DNA of 64,000 nt from Paenibacillus turpanensis (GCF_011421635.1 NZ_WTLI01000018.1:1-64000); one strand, 5' to 3'; positions 1 to 10,321 are shown, counted from the first letter of the stretch. Program-made: numbers and translations. Notes: generated by a model not told the origin, from the sequence alone.

Positions 1-32
1 TGAAAACTTATACATTCTTTATCGTTAAAAAA

Positions 33-58
33 AGCAGCCTTCTGTTTGGAAGACTGCT
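33..58 (-). terminator. Intrinsic terminator of thiC
   Basis: On the minus strand a 10-bp stem (AGCAGTCTTC with GAAGGCTGCT, one G-U pair) is followed by a run of T. It lies 35 bases past the thiC stop codon and most likely ends its transcript. Confidence 0.85.
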
Positions 59-92
59 CTCAATATAAGTATAGAAACGTAGAATTTCGATT

Positions 93-1922
<1,830 letters not shown>

Positions 1923-2019
1923 TCACAAGAACCAGGGTTGCTGCACAATCGAGAGCAGCTCATCTCATGCGGCCAGAGACAGAGGCCGGCATGAACGCTA
2001 TGCAGGGAGGTATACAAGT

Positions 2020-2049
2020 AAAAAAGACCGCTTCGGGTTAGAAGCGGTC
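2020..2049 (-). terminator. Leader terminator of the thiC TPP riboswitch
   Basis: Read on the minus strand, a 9-bp perfect stem (GACCGCTTC / GAAGCGGTC) with a 6-base loop is followed by TTTTT. It sits between the TPP aptamer and thiC, about 145 bases before the start codon, which is the position of a riboswitch-controlled transcription terminator. About 145 bases of leader remain between it and thiC, with no further feature recognised. Confidence 0.88.
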
Positions 2050-2127
2050 CTCTCAAACAAAGTCCGGACGAACACGAAGCGCAGCACGCAAAAATAGCGT
2101 CCGAATGCTAGTGTCGTAGACGATGAA

Positions 2128-2214
2128 GAAATTCCTCCGCTGGCATTACCCAGTTCAGGTTCAACGGTCGAGGACTCCAAGTCCTCCTCTCAGCCCGGTG
2201 CATCCGAGCTCCCG
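2128..2214 (-). promoter_or_regulatory. TPP riboswitch (THI element)
   Basis: The minus strand reads the conserved THI-box parts in order: CTGAGA, then TTGAACCTGAACTGGGTAAT, then GCCAGCGGAGGAA, with a variable GGACTTGGAGTCC stem between the first two. These are the pyrimidine- and pyrophosphate-sensing helices of the TPP aptamer. It lies directly upstream of thiC and a leader terminator, so TPP binding is expected to cause early termination. Confidence 0.96.
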
Positions 2215-2251
2215 CTTTGCAAGATATTCCATTATATGTTACTCAGGGACG

Positions 2252-2280
2252 ATTATAACAGGGGAAGCAGGGGGTGTCTA
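2252..2280 (-). promoter_or_regulatory. Sigma-A promoter of thiC
   Basis: On the minus strand TAGACA (5/6 of the -35 consensus) is separated by 17 bases from a perfect TATAAT. The predicted start, about base 2245, lies just upstream of the TPP aptamer. Confidence 0.8.
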
Positions 2281-2314
2281 CCCAAACGATCAAAATTTTT
2301 AACCAAGCAGCTTC

Positions 2315-2334
2315 TTCCTCCCTCTCTGGTGTCG
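2315..2334 (+). repeat. 20-base repeat, copy 1
   Basis: This 20-base segment (TTCCTCCCTCTCTGGTGTCG) recurs at 9911-9930 with a single mismatch. Both copies lie in intergenic sequence upstream of regulated genes. Function unknown. Confidence 0.5.
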
Positions 2335-2404
2335 TTTTATTTATGACCTTAACGAATTCGGGTGCTCTTTGTATGACATTGTCCTGGGCGGGCGAAATGT
2401 AATC

Positions 2405-2432
2405 TAAACAATAAGACGCGTTTTTCCGAAAT
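2405..2432 (+). promoter_or_regulatory. Candidate sigma-D (motility) promoter
   Basis: TAAA, a 16-base spacer and TCCGAAAT match the Bacillus sigma-D consensus (TAAA, 14-16 bases, GCCGATAT) at 10 of 12 positions. It lies 36 bases before the chemotaxis receptor gene, a typical sigma-D target. Assignment is by consensus only. Confidence 0.5.
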
Positions 2433-2467
2433 AATAGAAGACCTATATTATTCTTGGGAGGACATCA

Positions 2468-4180
2468 ATGGGAGTACTACGTAATTTAAAGGTCGTGCAA
2501 AAGCTGTTTATTATTATTTGCATGGCGGTCGTCTTTTTGGCGTTTGTAGGCGGGACGGGTTTTTTCTATCTTAATCAAAATAACAGTGAACTGAATGAGA
2601 TGTACGAGGAAGGCTTGCTGCCCGTCAAATGGATAAACGCAGCTCGCGCGCACTCCCGCGCAATCGAAGCGCAGACATTCCGAATGATGCTGGCGGATGA
2701 AAAGGATGACCGTCAAAAGGCGATCAATGAAATTGCCAAACGAGTTAGTGAATATGACGAGATGATGACGAGTGTGAAGGAAACAAATCTCGACTCTCAC
2801 TTGTCGGAACAAATTACAAAGCTGGAAGCGATCACGAAGGACTATCGATTAGAGCGTCAAAAGGTGATTGAGCTGACGCTGTCGGGAAAGCAGGACGAGG
2901 CCTACCAATATTTCATGCAGAAGGCGGTTGGCTATCTCGAGCAAAATAATGATCTGCTTAGCGAAATTGCCGATTACATTGCAAAGGATGCGGATGAGTC
3001 CAATCAGACGGCGCAATCCAATTACATGGAAGCGGTCGTAATCATTATCGCGGCGATTGCTGTGGCGATCGTGCTGTGCGGCGCGCTCGGCTACTGGATT
3101 GCCCGCACCATTACAAGGCCGCTTGCAGAGCTTGAGCGTGTGGCTGCGGCTGCAGCGGATAAGGATCTTACGGTACGGAGTACATACCGCTCTAAGGATG
3201 AGCTGGGCGCATTAGCGGCATCGTTCAACCGGATGCTGGAGGATACTTCGGCGGTGATCAAGCAAATTCACAGCGCTTCGGAGCAGGTTGCGGCATCGTC
3301 TGAGCAGCTGACGGCGAGTGCGGAGCAAACGGGACAAGCCAGCGAAAACATTGCGCTAGCTTCTCAGGAGGTTGCTGCCGGAGCGGCAGACCAGTCCAAT
3401 AAGGTGCAGGAAGGCTTATCGATAGCGAGCAGCATTGCCGGGGACGCTTCGGTCGCCTCAAACAATGCCCAGGTGGCTACTGCGGCGGCGCTGCAAACCG
3501 CTGAGCTGGCACAATCCGGCCGAGAGAAGATCGGCAATGCGTCGCAGAAGATGGACTTTATTTATGAGACCGTAGAAGGCATGGCCGAAGTCATTCAGAA
3601 GCTGGGCAAGCAGTCGGAGCAGATCGGCGGTATTGTCGGCATGATGACGGAAATCGCCAACCAGACGAACCTGCTTGCTCTGAATGCTTCGATTGAAGCG
3701 GCACGTGCCGGCGAGCACGGTCTCGGCTTTGCCGTAGTCGCCCAGGAGGTGCGCAAGCTGGCGGATCAATCGATCCAAGCGGCGCAGCAGGTAAACGAGC
3801 TTGTCCAAGGGATTCAGCAGCAGACGAAGGCGGCTGTCACCTCCACGCAGCAGACGGCCGACGAGGTCAGCGGAGGTCTGCGGATTGTGCATGAGGCCGG
3901 CGAGTCGTTCCAGCAAATCGGCGGTTCCATTACCGAGCTGGCTGAACAAATGCAGCAGGTGACAGACAACGTGGTCCGTATGGCTTCGGGGACCGAGACG
4001 GTCGCGAGCCTGATCCGCGATATTCATAAAATTGCCGAGGAGGCTTCCTCGGGTACGCACAACGTATCTGCGGCAACTCAGGAGCAGCTGGCGACGATGG
4101 AGGAAATGTCGGCTTCGTCCGAATACCTCGCCCAAATGGCGCAGGAAATGCAGCAGCTGATCGGCCAGTTTAAGGTGTAA
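2468..4180 (+). CDS. Methyl-accepting chemotaxis protein
   Basis: Transmembrane receptor that senses a ligand outside the cell and signals to CheA/CheW. A first membrane segment (about residues 12-33) and a second (about 190-212) flank a roughly 155-residue extracytoplasmic helical region that looks like a 4HB_MCP sensor. A HAMP linker (about 210-265) and a long coiled-coil signalling domain follow. The highly conserved hairpin tip is visible ([21 protein letters not shown]). The length of 570 residues is typical. A GGGAGG ribosome site precedes the ATG. The gene stands alone, between a sigma-D-like promoter and a long bidirectional terminator. The ligand cannot be inferred. Confidence 0.95.
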   Translation: MGVLRNLKVVQKLFIIICMAVVFLAFVGGTGFFYLNQNNSELNEMYEEGLLPVKWINAARAHSRAIEAQTFRMMLADEKDDRQKAINEIAKRVSEYDEMMTSVKETNLDSHLSEQITKLEAITKDYRLERQKVIELTLSGKQDEAYQYFMQKAVGYLEQNNDLLSEIADYIAKDADESNQTAQSNYMEAVVIIIAAIAVAIVLCGALGYWIARTITRPLAELERVAAAAADKDLTVRSTYRSKDELGALAASFNRMLEDTSAVIKQIHSASEQVAASSEQLTASAEQTGQASENIALASQEVAAGAADQSNKVQEGLSIASSIAGDASVASNNAQVATAAALQTAELAQSGREKIGNASQKMDFIYETVEGMAEVIQKLGKQSEQIGGIVGMMTEIANQTNLLALNASIEAARAGEHGLGFAVVAQEVRKLADQSIQAAQQVNELVQGIQQQTKAAVTSTQQTADEVSGGLRIVHEAGESFQQIGGSITELAEQMQQVTDNVVRMASGTETVASLIRDIHKIAEEASSGTHNVSAATQEQLATMEEMSASSEYLAQMAQEMQQLIGQFKV

Positions 4181-4210
4181 CGAAGAGCAGGCAGATCGCC
4201 AGAATAACAG

Positions 4211-4283
4211 AAAAGCTGTCCCAGCCATGTCTGGTCACCGGGTTCAAACTCGGGTACAGACATTGGCGAGGGGCAGCTTTTTT
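4211..4283. terminator. Long bidirectional terminator between receptor and split-barrel gene
   Basis: A hairpin of about 70 bases: the outer stem AAAAGCTGTCCC pairs with GGGGCAGCTTTTTT, a middle stem GCCATGTCTG pairs with CAGACATTGGC (one bulge), and an inner CCGGGT/ACTCGG stem caps it. There is an A-run on the left and a T-run on the right, so it can end both convergent transcripts. Confidence 0.85.
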
Positions 4284-4324
4284 CTTTCGTGGACGGAGCG
4301 GATCGAATGGATGAACTTTCACGA

Positions 4325-4873
4325 TTAGGAATCGTGGCGAATGTTACGTCCGGGCACGAATTTCTTTTCATCAACCATTTCATTGCGCTTTGCGGACACG
4401 GTAACATCAGTAATTTTGTAAACGGCCGTGCGGCTTCCCATGGAGGAGCGGTATTTGTCCACATGGCTTGCGGCAAGAGGGTGGTTGTAGTAGCCGGGAA
4501 CATACTTCTCCAGCAATTGCTGCATCGCGCGGGTGGCTTCCTCAAGGTCAGTCACCGCCTCGGCCCGGCCGAACAGGATGACGCTCATATAAGCCGTATC
4601 GGTTTCAGCGGGAACCGGATCGGCGATCGTGCCGTACTCTTCGCTGACGGTAAAGCAGGCCCGCGGATTGCGGCGCATCATTTGAATTTTGCGGCCTTCG
4701 TCCGCGCCGTGGAAATAGATGCTGTTGTCCATCCAGACGTAATTTAACGGGATGACGTACGGTACTCCTTCATCGGCTAGGCCCAGAAAGCCGGTTTTGG
4801 CATCCTGTAAAAAACGTTCGATCAATTCACGGTCTGTGCACTCGCGAGTCATTTTTCTCATCGGCATCATCAT
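4325..4873 (-). CDS. Pyridoxamine 5'-phosphate oxidase-like FMN split-barrel protein
   Basis: A 182-residue flavin-binding split-barrel protein of the NimA/PNPOx-like group. The start (MRKMTRECTDRELIERFL) and the YVIPLNYVW and IYFHGADEGRK stretches are typical of this group. Its reaction is not fixed by the family: members include nitroimidazole reductases and other FMN/F420/heme binders. AAGGAGAG lies 6 bases before the first ATG. It is divergent from a MocR-type regulator (5065-6537), a very common pairing in Bacillales, so that regulator probably controls it in response to a pyridoxal or amine signal (inference). Confidence 0.88.
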   Translation of the reverse strand: MMMPMRKMTRECTDRELIERFLQDAKTGFLGLADEGVPYVIPLNYVWMDNSIYFHGADEGRKIQMMRRNPRACFTVSEEYGTIADPVPAETDTAYMSVILFGRAEAVTDLEEATRAMQQLLEKYVPGYYNHPLAASHVDKYRSSMGSRTAVYKITDVTVSAKRNEMVDEKKFVPGRNIRHDS

Positions 4874-5064
4874 GGTTCTCTCCTTTCGTTCAGTAATGCG
4901 TTATAATGCAATTGTACGTTTCAATTGACCTCACGATAAGATCCAGTTTTCATCATCTTTATGGGGTCAGTTTATCAAGGTCATTGAGAGGATTCCATTA
5001 GAGGATTCGTAAGGGATTCTATAAAATAATCGAAGAGAACGCAGATCAAAGGACGGGCGACACG

Positions 5065-6537
5065 ATGGAGATTACCTTTTTTATCGATAAAATGAATCCG
5101 GCTCCGTTGTATGCGCAGCTGTATCAAGCGCTCCGGGCGAAGCTGGAGCGGGGAGAGCTGGAGGCAGGCGCGCGTCTGCCCTCGGTGCGGGAAATGGCGC
5201 GTCTGCTCGGTGTAAGCCGCAACACCGTGGAAGGCGCCTACCAGCAGCTGATCGCGGAAGGCTACGTCGAAAGCAAGCCGCGAAGCGGGCTGCGCGTGCT
5301 GGCGCTGGAGGCGCCGCTGGCGGCTGCAGAGCCTACGCGCGCAGACCCGCAGCTGGGCGCGGGACGCGGTGCCGAGCGGCAAGCGCGTGACGGAGCCGGA
5401 GTGCCGGCGGCTGCGAGGGAAAGCGGAGCCGGCGAGCCGAAAGCCGCGCCGGTTCCGCTTATTGATTTCCGCTACGGCGACATTGACGCCGGGGCGTTCC
5501 CGCTGCGCGAGTGGAGGCGCTGTCTCCACGATGCGCTGGAGCTTACGGCCGGAGATGTGCTCATGTACGGCCAAGATCAAGGCGATGCCGACCTGCGGGC
5601 AGAGATCGCCAAATATCTGGAGCGGGCGCGCGGCGTGAAGACCGCTCCCGAGCTGATCCTGCTCTGCCCGGGGACGCAGCAGGCCATCGCCCTGCTCTGC
5701 CAGCTGCTATCGCTGCAGGGCGGCGCAGCCGCGATGGAGGATCCGGGTTATGCCGGGGTGCGCGCCGTCTTCGTCAACAACGGCTGCCGGGTGCAGCCGA
5801 TCCCGCTTGACGCCGATGGGATCTGTACCGAAAGCGTGGAAGCTTGCGGCGCGCCGTTGCTGTATATCACCCCGTCACATCAGCTCCCTTTCGGGATGGT
5901 TCTTCCGATTCAAAAGCGATACAAGCTGCTTCAGTGGGCGAATCAGACCGGCAGCTATATTATTGAGGATGATTACGACAGCGAGTTTCGTTACATAGGA
6001 CAGCCGATTCCGGCGCTCAAGGCATTGGATACGGGAGACCGCGTCATTTATTTGGGGACGTTCTCCAAATCGTTTCTGCCCTCGGCAAGAATGAGCTATC
6101 TCGTGCTGCCCGAGGAGCTGTACAGCCAGTATCGGGCGCGTTTCGCCGCCTATAACCAAGGAGTTTCTCCGCTTCTGCAAAAGGCAGTTTATCTCATGAT
6201 GCAGGACGGCCGTTTCGAAAGGCATATTCGCAAGATGCGCAAGGTGTACCAGGAGAAGCACCGGGTGCTGCTGCAGGCGGTGGACCAACAATTAGGCGGA
6301 TTTGCCGAGGTGGTTGGGGAGCGCGCGGGCTTGCATATTTTGCTGAAGCTGAAGCATGGAACAGAGCAGCTGCGCATTCAGCAAGCGGCCGAGCTAGGGG
6401 TGAAAATTTACGGTACAGCGAAATACTGGATCGAGCAGGAGCGCATGCCGGATCACCATGTTCTGCTTGGCTTTGGAGGCTTGACTGCCCCGCAGATTCA
6501 AGAGGGAATTCGCCTATTAAAGCAAGCGTGGAGCTAG
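5065..6537 (+). CDS. MocR/PdxR-type GntR regulator with aminotransferase-like domain
   Basis: A 490-residue fusion of an N-terminal GntR winged helix (about residues 10-75, with SVREMARLLGVSRNTVEGAYQQL) and a C-terminal fold-type I aminotransferase domain (about 135-485) joined by an Ala/Arg-rich linker. The PLP-binding parts are intact: the TPSHQ.PFG loop, IIEDDYDSEFRY, and the Schiff-base lysine K335 in GTFSKSFLPSAR, with R342 as the phosphate ligand. In this family PLP or PLP-amino acid adducts control DNA binding. It is divergent from the split-barrel gene 4325-4873, its likely target. Contrast with the paralogue at 41072, which has lost both residues. Confidence 0.93.
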   Translation: MEITFFIDKMNPAPLYAQLYQALRAKLERGELEAGARLPSVREMARLLGVSRNTVEGAYQQLIAEGYVESKPRSGLRVLALEAPLAAAEPTRADPQLGAGRGAERQARDGAGVPAAARESGAGEPKAAPVPLIDFRYGDIDAGAFPLREWRRCLHDALELTAGDVLMYGQDQGDADLRAEIAKYLERARGVKTAPELILLCPGTQQAIALLCQLLSLQGGAAAMEDPGYAGVRAVFVNNGCRVQPIPLDADGICTESVEACGAPLLYITPSHQLPFGMVLPIQKRYKLLQWANQTGSYIIEDDYDSEFRYIGQPIPALKALDTGDRVIYLGTFSKSFLPSARMSYLVLPEELYSQYRARFAAYNQGVSPLLQKAVYLMMQDGRFERHIRKMRKVYQEKHRVLLQAVDQQLGGFAEVVGERAGLHILLKLKHGTEQLRIQQAAELGVKIYGTAKYWIEQERMPDHHVLLGFGGLTAPQIQEGIRLLKQAWS

Positions 6538-6629
6538 ACCGTCACTCGATTGCCGCTTCCACGCGTTTGAATACTTTTCCAGCGATTAGGGAAAACTAGG
6601 TATTACTACTTACTCGACCGAGGGCAATA

Positions 6630-6638
6630 TGCTACAAT
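6630..6638 (+). promoter_or_regulatory. Candidate extended -10 promoter for the MpsC-like gene
   Basis: TGCTACAAT fits an extended -10 element (TG, one base, TATAAT-like). No good -35 is visible. Transcription would begin near 6645, which places an ATG at 6643 at or before the transcript start and favours a downstream TTG start (6718). Confidence 0.45.
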
Positions 6639-6717
6639 AGGTATGGTTTGCGGCTGGAAGCCGTTGGCTATATTTGTGAACGCAGCTTATTCCCCGGGGC
6701 AGACAGGGGTATCCGAA

Positions 6718-7404
6718 TTGGATGGAATCGATAAGCTTAAACATATCAGCAGCTATATCAGCAAGCTCCTTCGCCGAAATTTCGGGCGGGGGCCGGATGC
6801 TTGTTACGCTTCTGTAGGCAATCAATTTCTAGTGGTCTATGTACGCGGATTCTTATCGCCGATGGAAGATATTTTGGTGAAGAAAGATCCGCTTACGGTC
6901 AGTGTCGCCAGAAAGTCGATTATCGGAAGCGCATTGAATGAGCTGAAGGGTGTTATTCATCTAACGCTTGATGTAGAGGTGCTGGAGTTTTACCACGACT
7001 GGAATTTCCCCAATAATACGGGGATGATCGTAGCGCTGTTGGATCGAAAGCTGGAGCCGTTCGAGCCCGTCACTGACGGTCCGATTCCGGACTTTTCGAT
7101 GCTGGAGGAAGAGGTTGCTCGGCTTAGCGCTCTTGTGCAGAAGGTTCCAGACCAAATGGAGATTGTGCCGATTCACTCCAGACTGTATATTGTTGTCCGG
7201 GAAGGAATACTCATTCCGATCGAGAAGGCATTGATCCATAGAGGGTTTGAGCAGGAGCTGCTGTTTGTTAAAGATGACCTGGAGAAAACGTATTTCCATC
7301 GGGACGGCCGTTTCCAGCAGTACTTTGGAAGAGATGTGCTCGACATTTTCTTTACTTGGAATCTGGCAAGGGACAAAAGCTATATTGGATTTATTTTAAA
7401 ATAA
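6718..7404 (+). CDS. MpsC (DUF2294) family protein with two domain copies, first paralogue
   Basis: 228 residues if translation starts at TTG 6718, which has AGGGGT eight bases upstream. An ATG at 6643 would add 25 unmatched residues and lacks a ribosome site. The first half (YISKLLRRNFGRGPDACYASVGNQFLVV...) is the MpsC/DUF2294 domain, named for a sodium-translocating, membrane-potential-generating system. The second half repeats the pattern: VLEFYHDWNFPNNTGMIVALL corresponds to VLDIFFTWNLARDKSYIGFIL. It has no membrane segment. It is a clear paralogue of 8559-9356. Its function is unknown; it may act with the adjacent kinase (inference). A terminator follows. Confidence 0.85.
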   Translation: MDGIDKLKHISSYISKLLRRNFGRGPDACYASVGNQFLVVYVRGFLSPMEDILVKKDPLTVSVARKSIIGSALNELKGVIHLTLDVEVLEFYHDWNFPNNTGMIVALLDRKLEPFEPVTDGPIPDFSMLEEEVARLSALVQKVPDQMEIVPIHSRLYIVVREGILIPIEKALIHRGFEQELLFVKDDLEKTYFHRDGRFQQYFGRDVLDIFFTWNLARDKSYIGFILK

Positions 7405-7452
7405 GATAGCGGGTAAACACGAGAATCGGCAGAAGGCCGAAGTCGCCGTGTG

Positions 7453-7484
7453 GCCCGGCTCCTATGAAGGAGTCGGGCTTTTTT
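7453..7484 (+). terminator. Intrinsic terminator after the first MpsC-like gene
   Basis: A 10-bp stem GCCCGGCTCC / GGAGTCGGGC with one wobble and a 5-base loop, followed by six T. It separates the first MpsC-like gene from the kinase gene, so the two are probably not one simple operon. Confidence 0.88.
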
Positions 7485-7509
7485 GCGTGAAAAGGGAGGC
7501 ATGCATGGA

Positions 7510-8436
7510 ATGAAACCGAGTAATCGGGGCATGGGAGAGGTTCCGTTATGGCGTTCGATGCCATGGAGACTTTCCTTGTGCGTTGTTTTGGGGATTGCCG
7601 TTGATCAAATAATGTATTGGCTGCTGGATGCAAAATTATTCGTAAGGGTGTGGGCGTTATTTTCGTGGACCGCAGTCGTTTTTCTCGGTGTCATGCTGTA
7701 TAAGCTGCGAGAAAATCAAAAGCAGAAGCAGAAAGAGATTGAAAGAGAAATCGGGGCAGGGCAAGAGCTGCTGGAGCAGTCGGAGAAGCTGACGATGGTC
7801 GGAGTGCTTGCGGCGGGAATCGCGCATGAAATTCGCAACCCGCTCACCAGCCTTCGCGGATTTGTCCAGCTGACACAGGGGAATCACCCGGAGTACAGCA
7901 GAATCATGCTGTCGGAAATCGACCGGATTAATCAAATCGTAGGGGAGATGCTGGTGCTCGCTAAGCCGTCTTCCCCCACCTTCGAGCCGCAGCGAATCGA
8001 TCGGGTGATGTGGCATGTGATGGCGCTGATGCGGGCGCAGGCGCTGCTCAAAAACGTCGAACTGAACATCTTTTACGATCGCGGCGCAGAAGCGAAGGTG
8101 ATCCACTGCGAGGAAAATCGAATCAAGCAGGTCTTTATTAATATCATTAAGAACGGCATTGAGGCGATGCCGCAAGGTGGTCTCATCGAGGTGAAGGCTT
8201 CGGTAGAAGGAGGCTATGCGGTTATCCAGGTCTTGGACGAGGGAACGGGAATGACGAAGGAGCAGCTGGAGCAGGTGGGAAAGCCGTTTTTTTCGGGCAA
8301 AGAAAAGGGTACAGGGCTCGGAATTATGGTGTGCCAGCGAATTTTGGACGAGCATAGCGGGTTTCTCCGATTTGAGCCAAACCCGTCGGGAAAAGGCACG
8401 GCGGCGATCGTCGGGATTCCGCTTTTCCACAAATAA
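7510..8436 (+). CDS. Orphan membrane sensor histidine kinase (KinB-like core)
   Basis: 308 residues starting at ATG 7510, which has GGGAGG ten bases upstream; an upstream TTG at 7483 lies inside the preceding terminator. Two N-terminal membrane segments (about residues 20-40 and 50-70) are joined by a very short loop, so it has almost no external sensor. Then follow a coiled coil, the dimerisation box with H106 (AHEIRNPLTSLRGF), and a complete HATPase domain (EENRIKQVFINIIKNGIEAMP, DEGTGM, GTGLGIMV). There is no HAMP or PAS domain and no response regulator nearby. The core resembles sporulation phosphorelay kinases. It lies between two MpsC-like genes, which might supply sensing (inference). 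Confidence 0.93.
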   Translation: MKPSNRGMGEVPLWRSMPWRLSLCVVLGIAVDQIMYWLLDAKLFVRVWALFSWTAVVFLGVMLYKLRENQKQKQKEIEREIGAGQELLEQSEKLTMVGVLAAGIAHEIRNPLTSLRGFVQLTQGNHPEYSRIMLSEIDRINQIVGEMLVLAKPSSPTFEPQRIDRVMWHVMALMRAQALLKNVELNIFYDRGAEAKVIHCEENRIKQVFINIIKNGIEAMPQGGLIEVKASVEGGYAVIQVLDEGTGMTKEQLEQVGKPFFSGKEKGTGLGIMVCQRILDEHSGFLRFEPNPSGKGTAAIVGIPLFHK

Positions 8437-8558
8437 CCGCCGAGTCAATCCGTTTACAGGGACGCAAAATTTTATTAAAATAGTGATACTTTCGGCTGCG
8501 CCCGTACATACTAAAGAAGAAAGGAAAATTAAGCCTTTCTTTTAAAGGTGGGAAGCGA

Positions 8559-9356
8559 GTGTCGCCGTTGCAAGAGTCAAAGCAGAGTCCAAGCCAGCCG
8601 CAGCTGATGATCGGAAGCTATATTGGAAAGCTTCTACGGGACAATTTCGGCAAAGGACCGGAGTCGGTTTATGTTTCCATGGGGTATACCTTTATTACGA
8701 TTTATTTGCGTAACTTTCTTACGCCTTCGGAAAGGGTATTGCTCGAGCAGGATCAAGACATGATCATCTTGCAGATGCGGGAAAAGCTGATGGAAACGCT
8801 GGTTCCTGAAATGAAAACCTATATCTCGGTGGTTACCGGAATTCGTCCGCGCGAGATGTACTTTGATTGGAATTTGCACAATCGTTCCGGCATGATTGTT
8901 GGGATTACGTCGGAGCCGTTCAAAGAGGCGGCGGACATTCAGGAAGTTTACGAGAATAAGCAATTGCTGGAATATGAAATCGTGAAGATCAGCCAGCAGG
9001 CGCAGAAGGCGCCGGAGGAAATCTACTCCTGCCTGCTGAATCCGAGAACACTGGTTGTGGTTCGCAACGGGATTCTGGTTCGGATTGAAAAGGAACTCAT
9101 TCGTCTGGGACACGCTGATCTGCTTAAACGGGTCAAGCGAAACCTGGAAAAAAGCTATCTTCATAACAATAGCGCTTTTGAATCGCTCTTATCGAAGAGA
9201 GTGATTGACATCTTAGTCGATTGGGACTTTGTTTTAGACAAAAGCGTAATTTTATTCATACTTAACCCTAAACCGCCTTCAGGTGGAAATGTCATGGACA
9301 TGGTTGACACGGACTATGAGCCAAACATGAGCCGGAACGGGATGCAGGATCCTTAG
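8559..9356 (+). CDS. MpsC (DUF2294) family protein with two domain copies, second paralogue
   Basis: 265 residues from GTG 8559, with AAAGGTGGG as ribosome site. Two MpsC/DUF2294 units are present: the first around residues 17-120 (IGSYIGKLLRDNFGKGPESVYVSMGYTF, ending MYFDWNLHNRSGMIVGIT), the second around 145-245 (RTLVVVRNGILVRIEKELI, ending ILVDWDFVLDKSVILFIL). It is soluble, with an acidic tail of about 20 residues. It lies 122 bases after the kinase gene. A short AT-rich hairpin (8517-8541) lies in that gap and may weakly terminate or stabilise the transcript. Function unknown. Confidence 0.85.
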   Translation: MSPLQESKQSPSQPQLMIGSYIGKLLRDNFGKGPESVYVSMGYTFITIYLRNFLTPSERVLLEQDQDMIILQMREKLMETLVPEMKTYISVVTGIRPREMYFDWNLHNRSGMIVGITSEPFKEAADIQEVYENKQLLEYEIVKISQQAQKAPEEIYSCLLNPRTLVVVRNGILVRIEKELIRLGHADLLKRVKRNLEKSYLHNNSAFESLLSKRVIDILVDWDFVLDKSVILFILNPKPPSGGNVMDMVDTDYEPNMSRNGMQDP

Positions 9357-9433
9357 CGATCTGCGCCTGTTTCGGTTTTTTTATGTAATTTTTTCATTCC
9401 ATATTGCTTGATTTGCTACAGGAGGAGTATGTG

Positions 9434-9895
9434 ATGCATCACCATTTCGATTTTTTGAACCGCGCAGCGATATTTGACGAACTGTCCGCTGCTGTCGCTT
9501 GGCAGCTTCGCAAAACCATCGATCATCTGCAGCAGGGGATCCATTTTAACTTTTCGGCCCACAAGCTGAAAAGGCGGCGGACGGAAAAACAAGCGCTGGA
9601 TCATCTGTTTTCCCGAATTGAGAATTTGCTGCAGGCGCTGATGGATGAAGGGGATGAGGCTGCGGGGAAAATGGCTGCCCGGGTGCGCAAGCTGGAGACT
9701 GCTTACGAACTGCGCGATCTGCTTGAGGCACTAGAAAAAGAAATGGAGCTGTTCATCCGGAACATGGGCTATGAACAGCTGACTGCTATTTTCGTAGAGC
9801 GTGTCAATTACATGCAGGCGCTCTTGCGGGAGCTGCTGGCATTGTTCGCCACCTCACCCTCTAGAATTTCGAAGGGAGTCGCTTTTGTAGATTAG
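9434..9895 (+). CDS. Unknown helical protein
   Basis: 153 residues, start chosen at ATG 9434 because CAGGAGGA lies just upstream (GTG 9431 is also possible). It is not recognised. The sequence is almost wholly alpha-helical and charged with no membrane segment (for example VRKLETAYELRDLLEALEKEMELFIRNM), suggesting a helical bundle or coiled coil. It lies 77 bases after the second MpsC-like gene and may be co-transcribed with it and the kinase. No function is proposed. Confidence 0.7.
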   Translation: MHHHFDFLNRAAIFDELSAAVAWQLRKTIDHLQQGIHFNFSAHKLKRRRTEKQALDHLFSRIENLLQALMDEGDEAAGKMAARVRKLETAYELRDLLEALEKEMELFIRNMGYEQLTAIFVERVNYMQALLRELLALFATSPSRISKGVAFVD

Positions 9896-9910
9896 CTGAA
9901 AATGCTGTCG

Positions 9911-9930
9911 TTCCTCCCTCTTTGGTGTCG
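9911..9930 (+). repeat. 20-base repeat, copy 2
   Basis: Matches 2315-2334 at 19 of 20 bases. It lies just after the unknown gene ending at 9895 and about 150 bases before the cobalamin aptamer. Function unknown. Confidence 0.5.
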
Positions 9931-10060
9931 AATAATATCAACGTTTGACTAGCAGCGACGAAACTAAACCTCAATGATTTTGTTGGGCGCTATGAAGGAA
10001 ATCTATGGATCTCGTCGAATTACCTACAAGCAAGTTGTCCATTCAACTTCATATTCGTAA

Positions 10061-10258
10061 ATTAGGTGCCTTTGCGAGAGCAAAGGGTAACAGGGAATCG
10101 GGTGAAAATCCTGAGCGGTCCCGCCACTGTATACGGGGAGTGCGCTTCCACGAACGTCACTCGGGCGAAAGCCCGGGGAAGACGGAAGCCTGCGAAGATC
10201 CGAGAGCCAGGAGACCTACCTAGTTTATGTACCCAATTGCCTTCGCGGAAAGGAGAGG
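10061..10258 (+). promoter_or_regulatory. Cobalamin riboswitch
   Basis: Conserved B12-box parts appear in order: GGGTAACAGGGAATCGGGTG, then AAAATCC, GCGGTCCCGCCACTGT, and GAGCCAGGAGACCTACCT. P1 is closed by TAGGT/ACCTA. Downstream, a small hairpin CCTT-CGCGGA-AAGG (10240-10253) has a loop GCGG that can pair with CCGC in the L5 region (10121-10124), the usual kissing-loop arrangement. The 3' arm of this hairpin covers the start of AAGGAG, the ribosome site of the leader reading frame at 10265. It controls cobalt importer genes cbiMNQO. Confidence 0.95.
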
Positions 10259-10264
10259 TATACG

Positions 10265-10321
10265 ATGATGCATGAACTCACGATTAAGGTGATTCTACTA
10301 TCTGACTACACGTACTCTTGA
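10265..10321 (+). CDS. 18-residue leader peptide in the cbi leader
   Basis: ATG 10265 with AAGGAG nine bases upstream encodes MMHELTIKVILLSDYTYS and stops at TGA 10319-10321. The ribosome site lies in the cobalamin-responsive hairpin. The stop codon overlaps the first bases of the 5' arm of the leader terminator (10320-10349). A ribosome ending here would cover that arm. The peptide has no codon run of one amino acid, so codon-specific stalling is not suggested; the act of translation would matter. Whether it is translated is not known. Confidence 0.6.
   Translation: MMHELTIKVILLSDYTYS

Noticed and set aside
4289-4747. 152-residue open frame on the plus strand in the split-barrel gene
   Set aside because: Starts inside a terminator and is antisense to a well-supported gene.
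8517-8541. AT-rich hairpin AAGAAAGG / CCTTTCTT between kinase and second MpsC-like gene
   Set aside because: Could be a weak terminator, but the stem is weak and only four T follow, so it was left as a remark.
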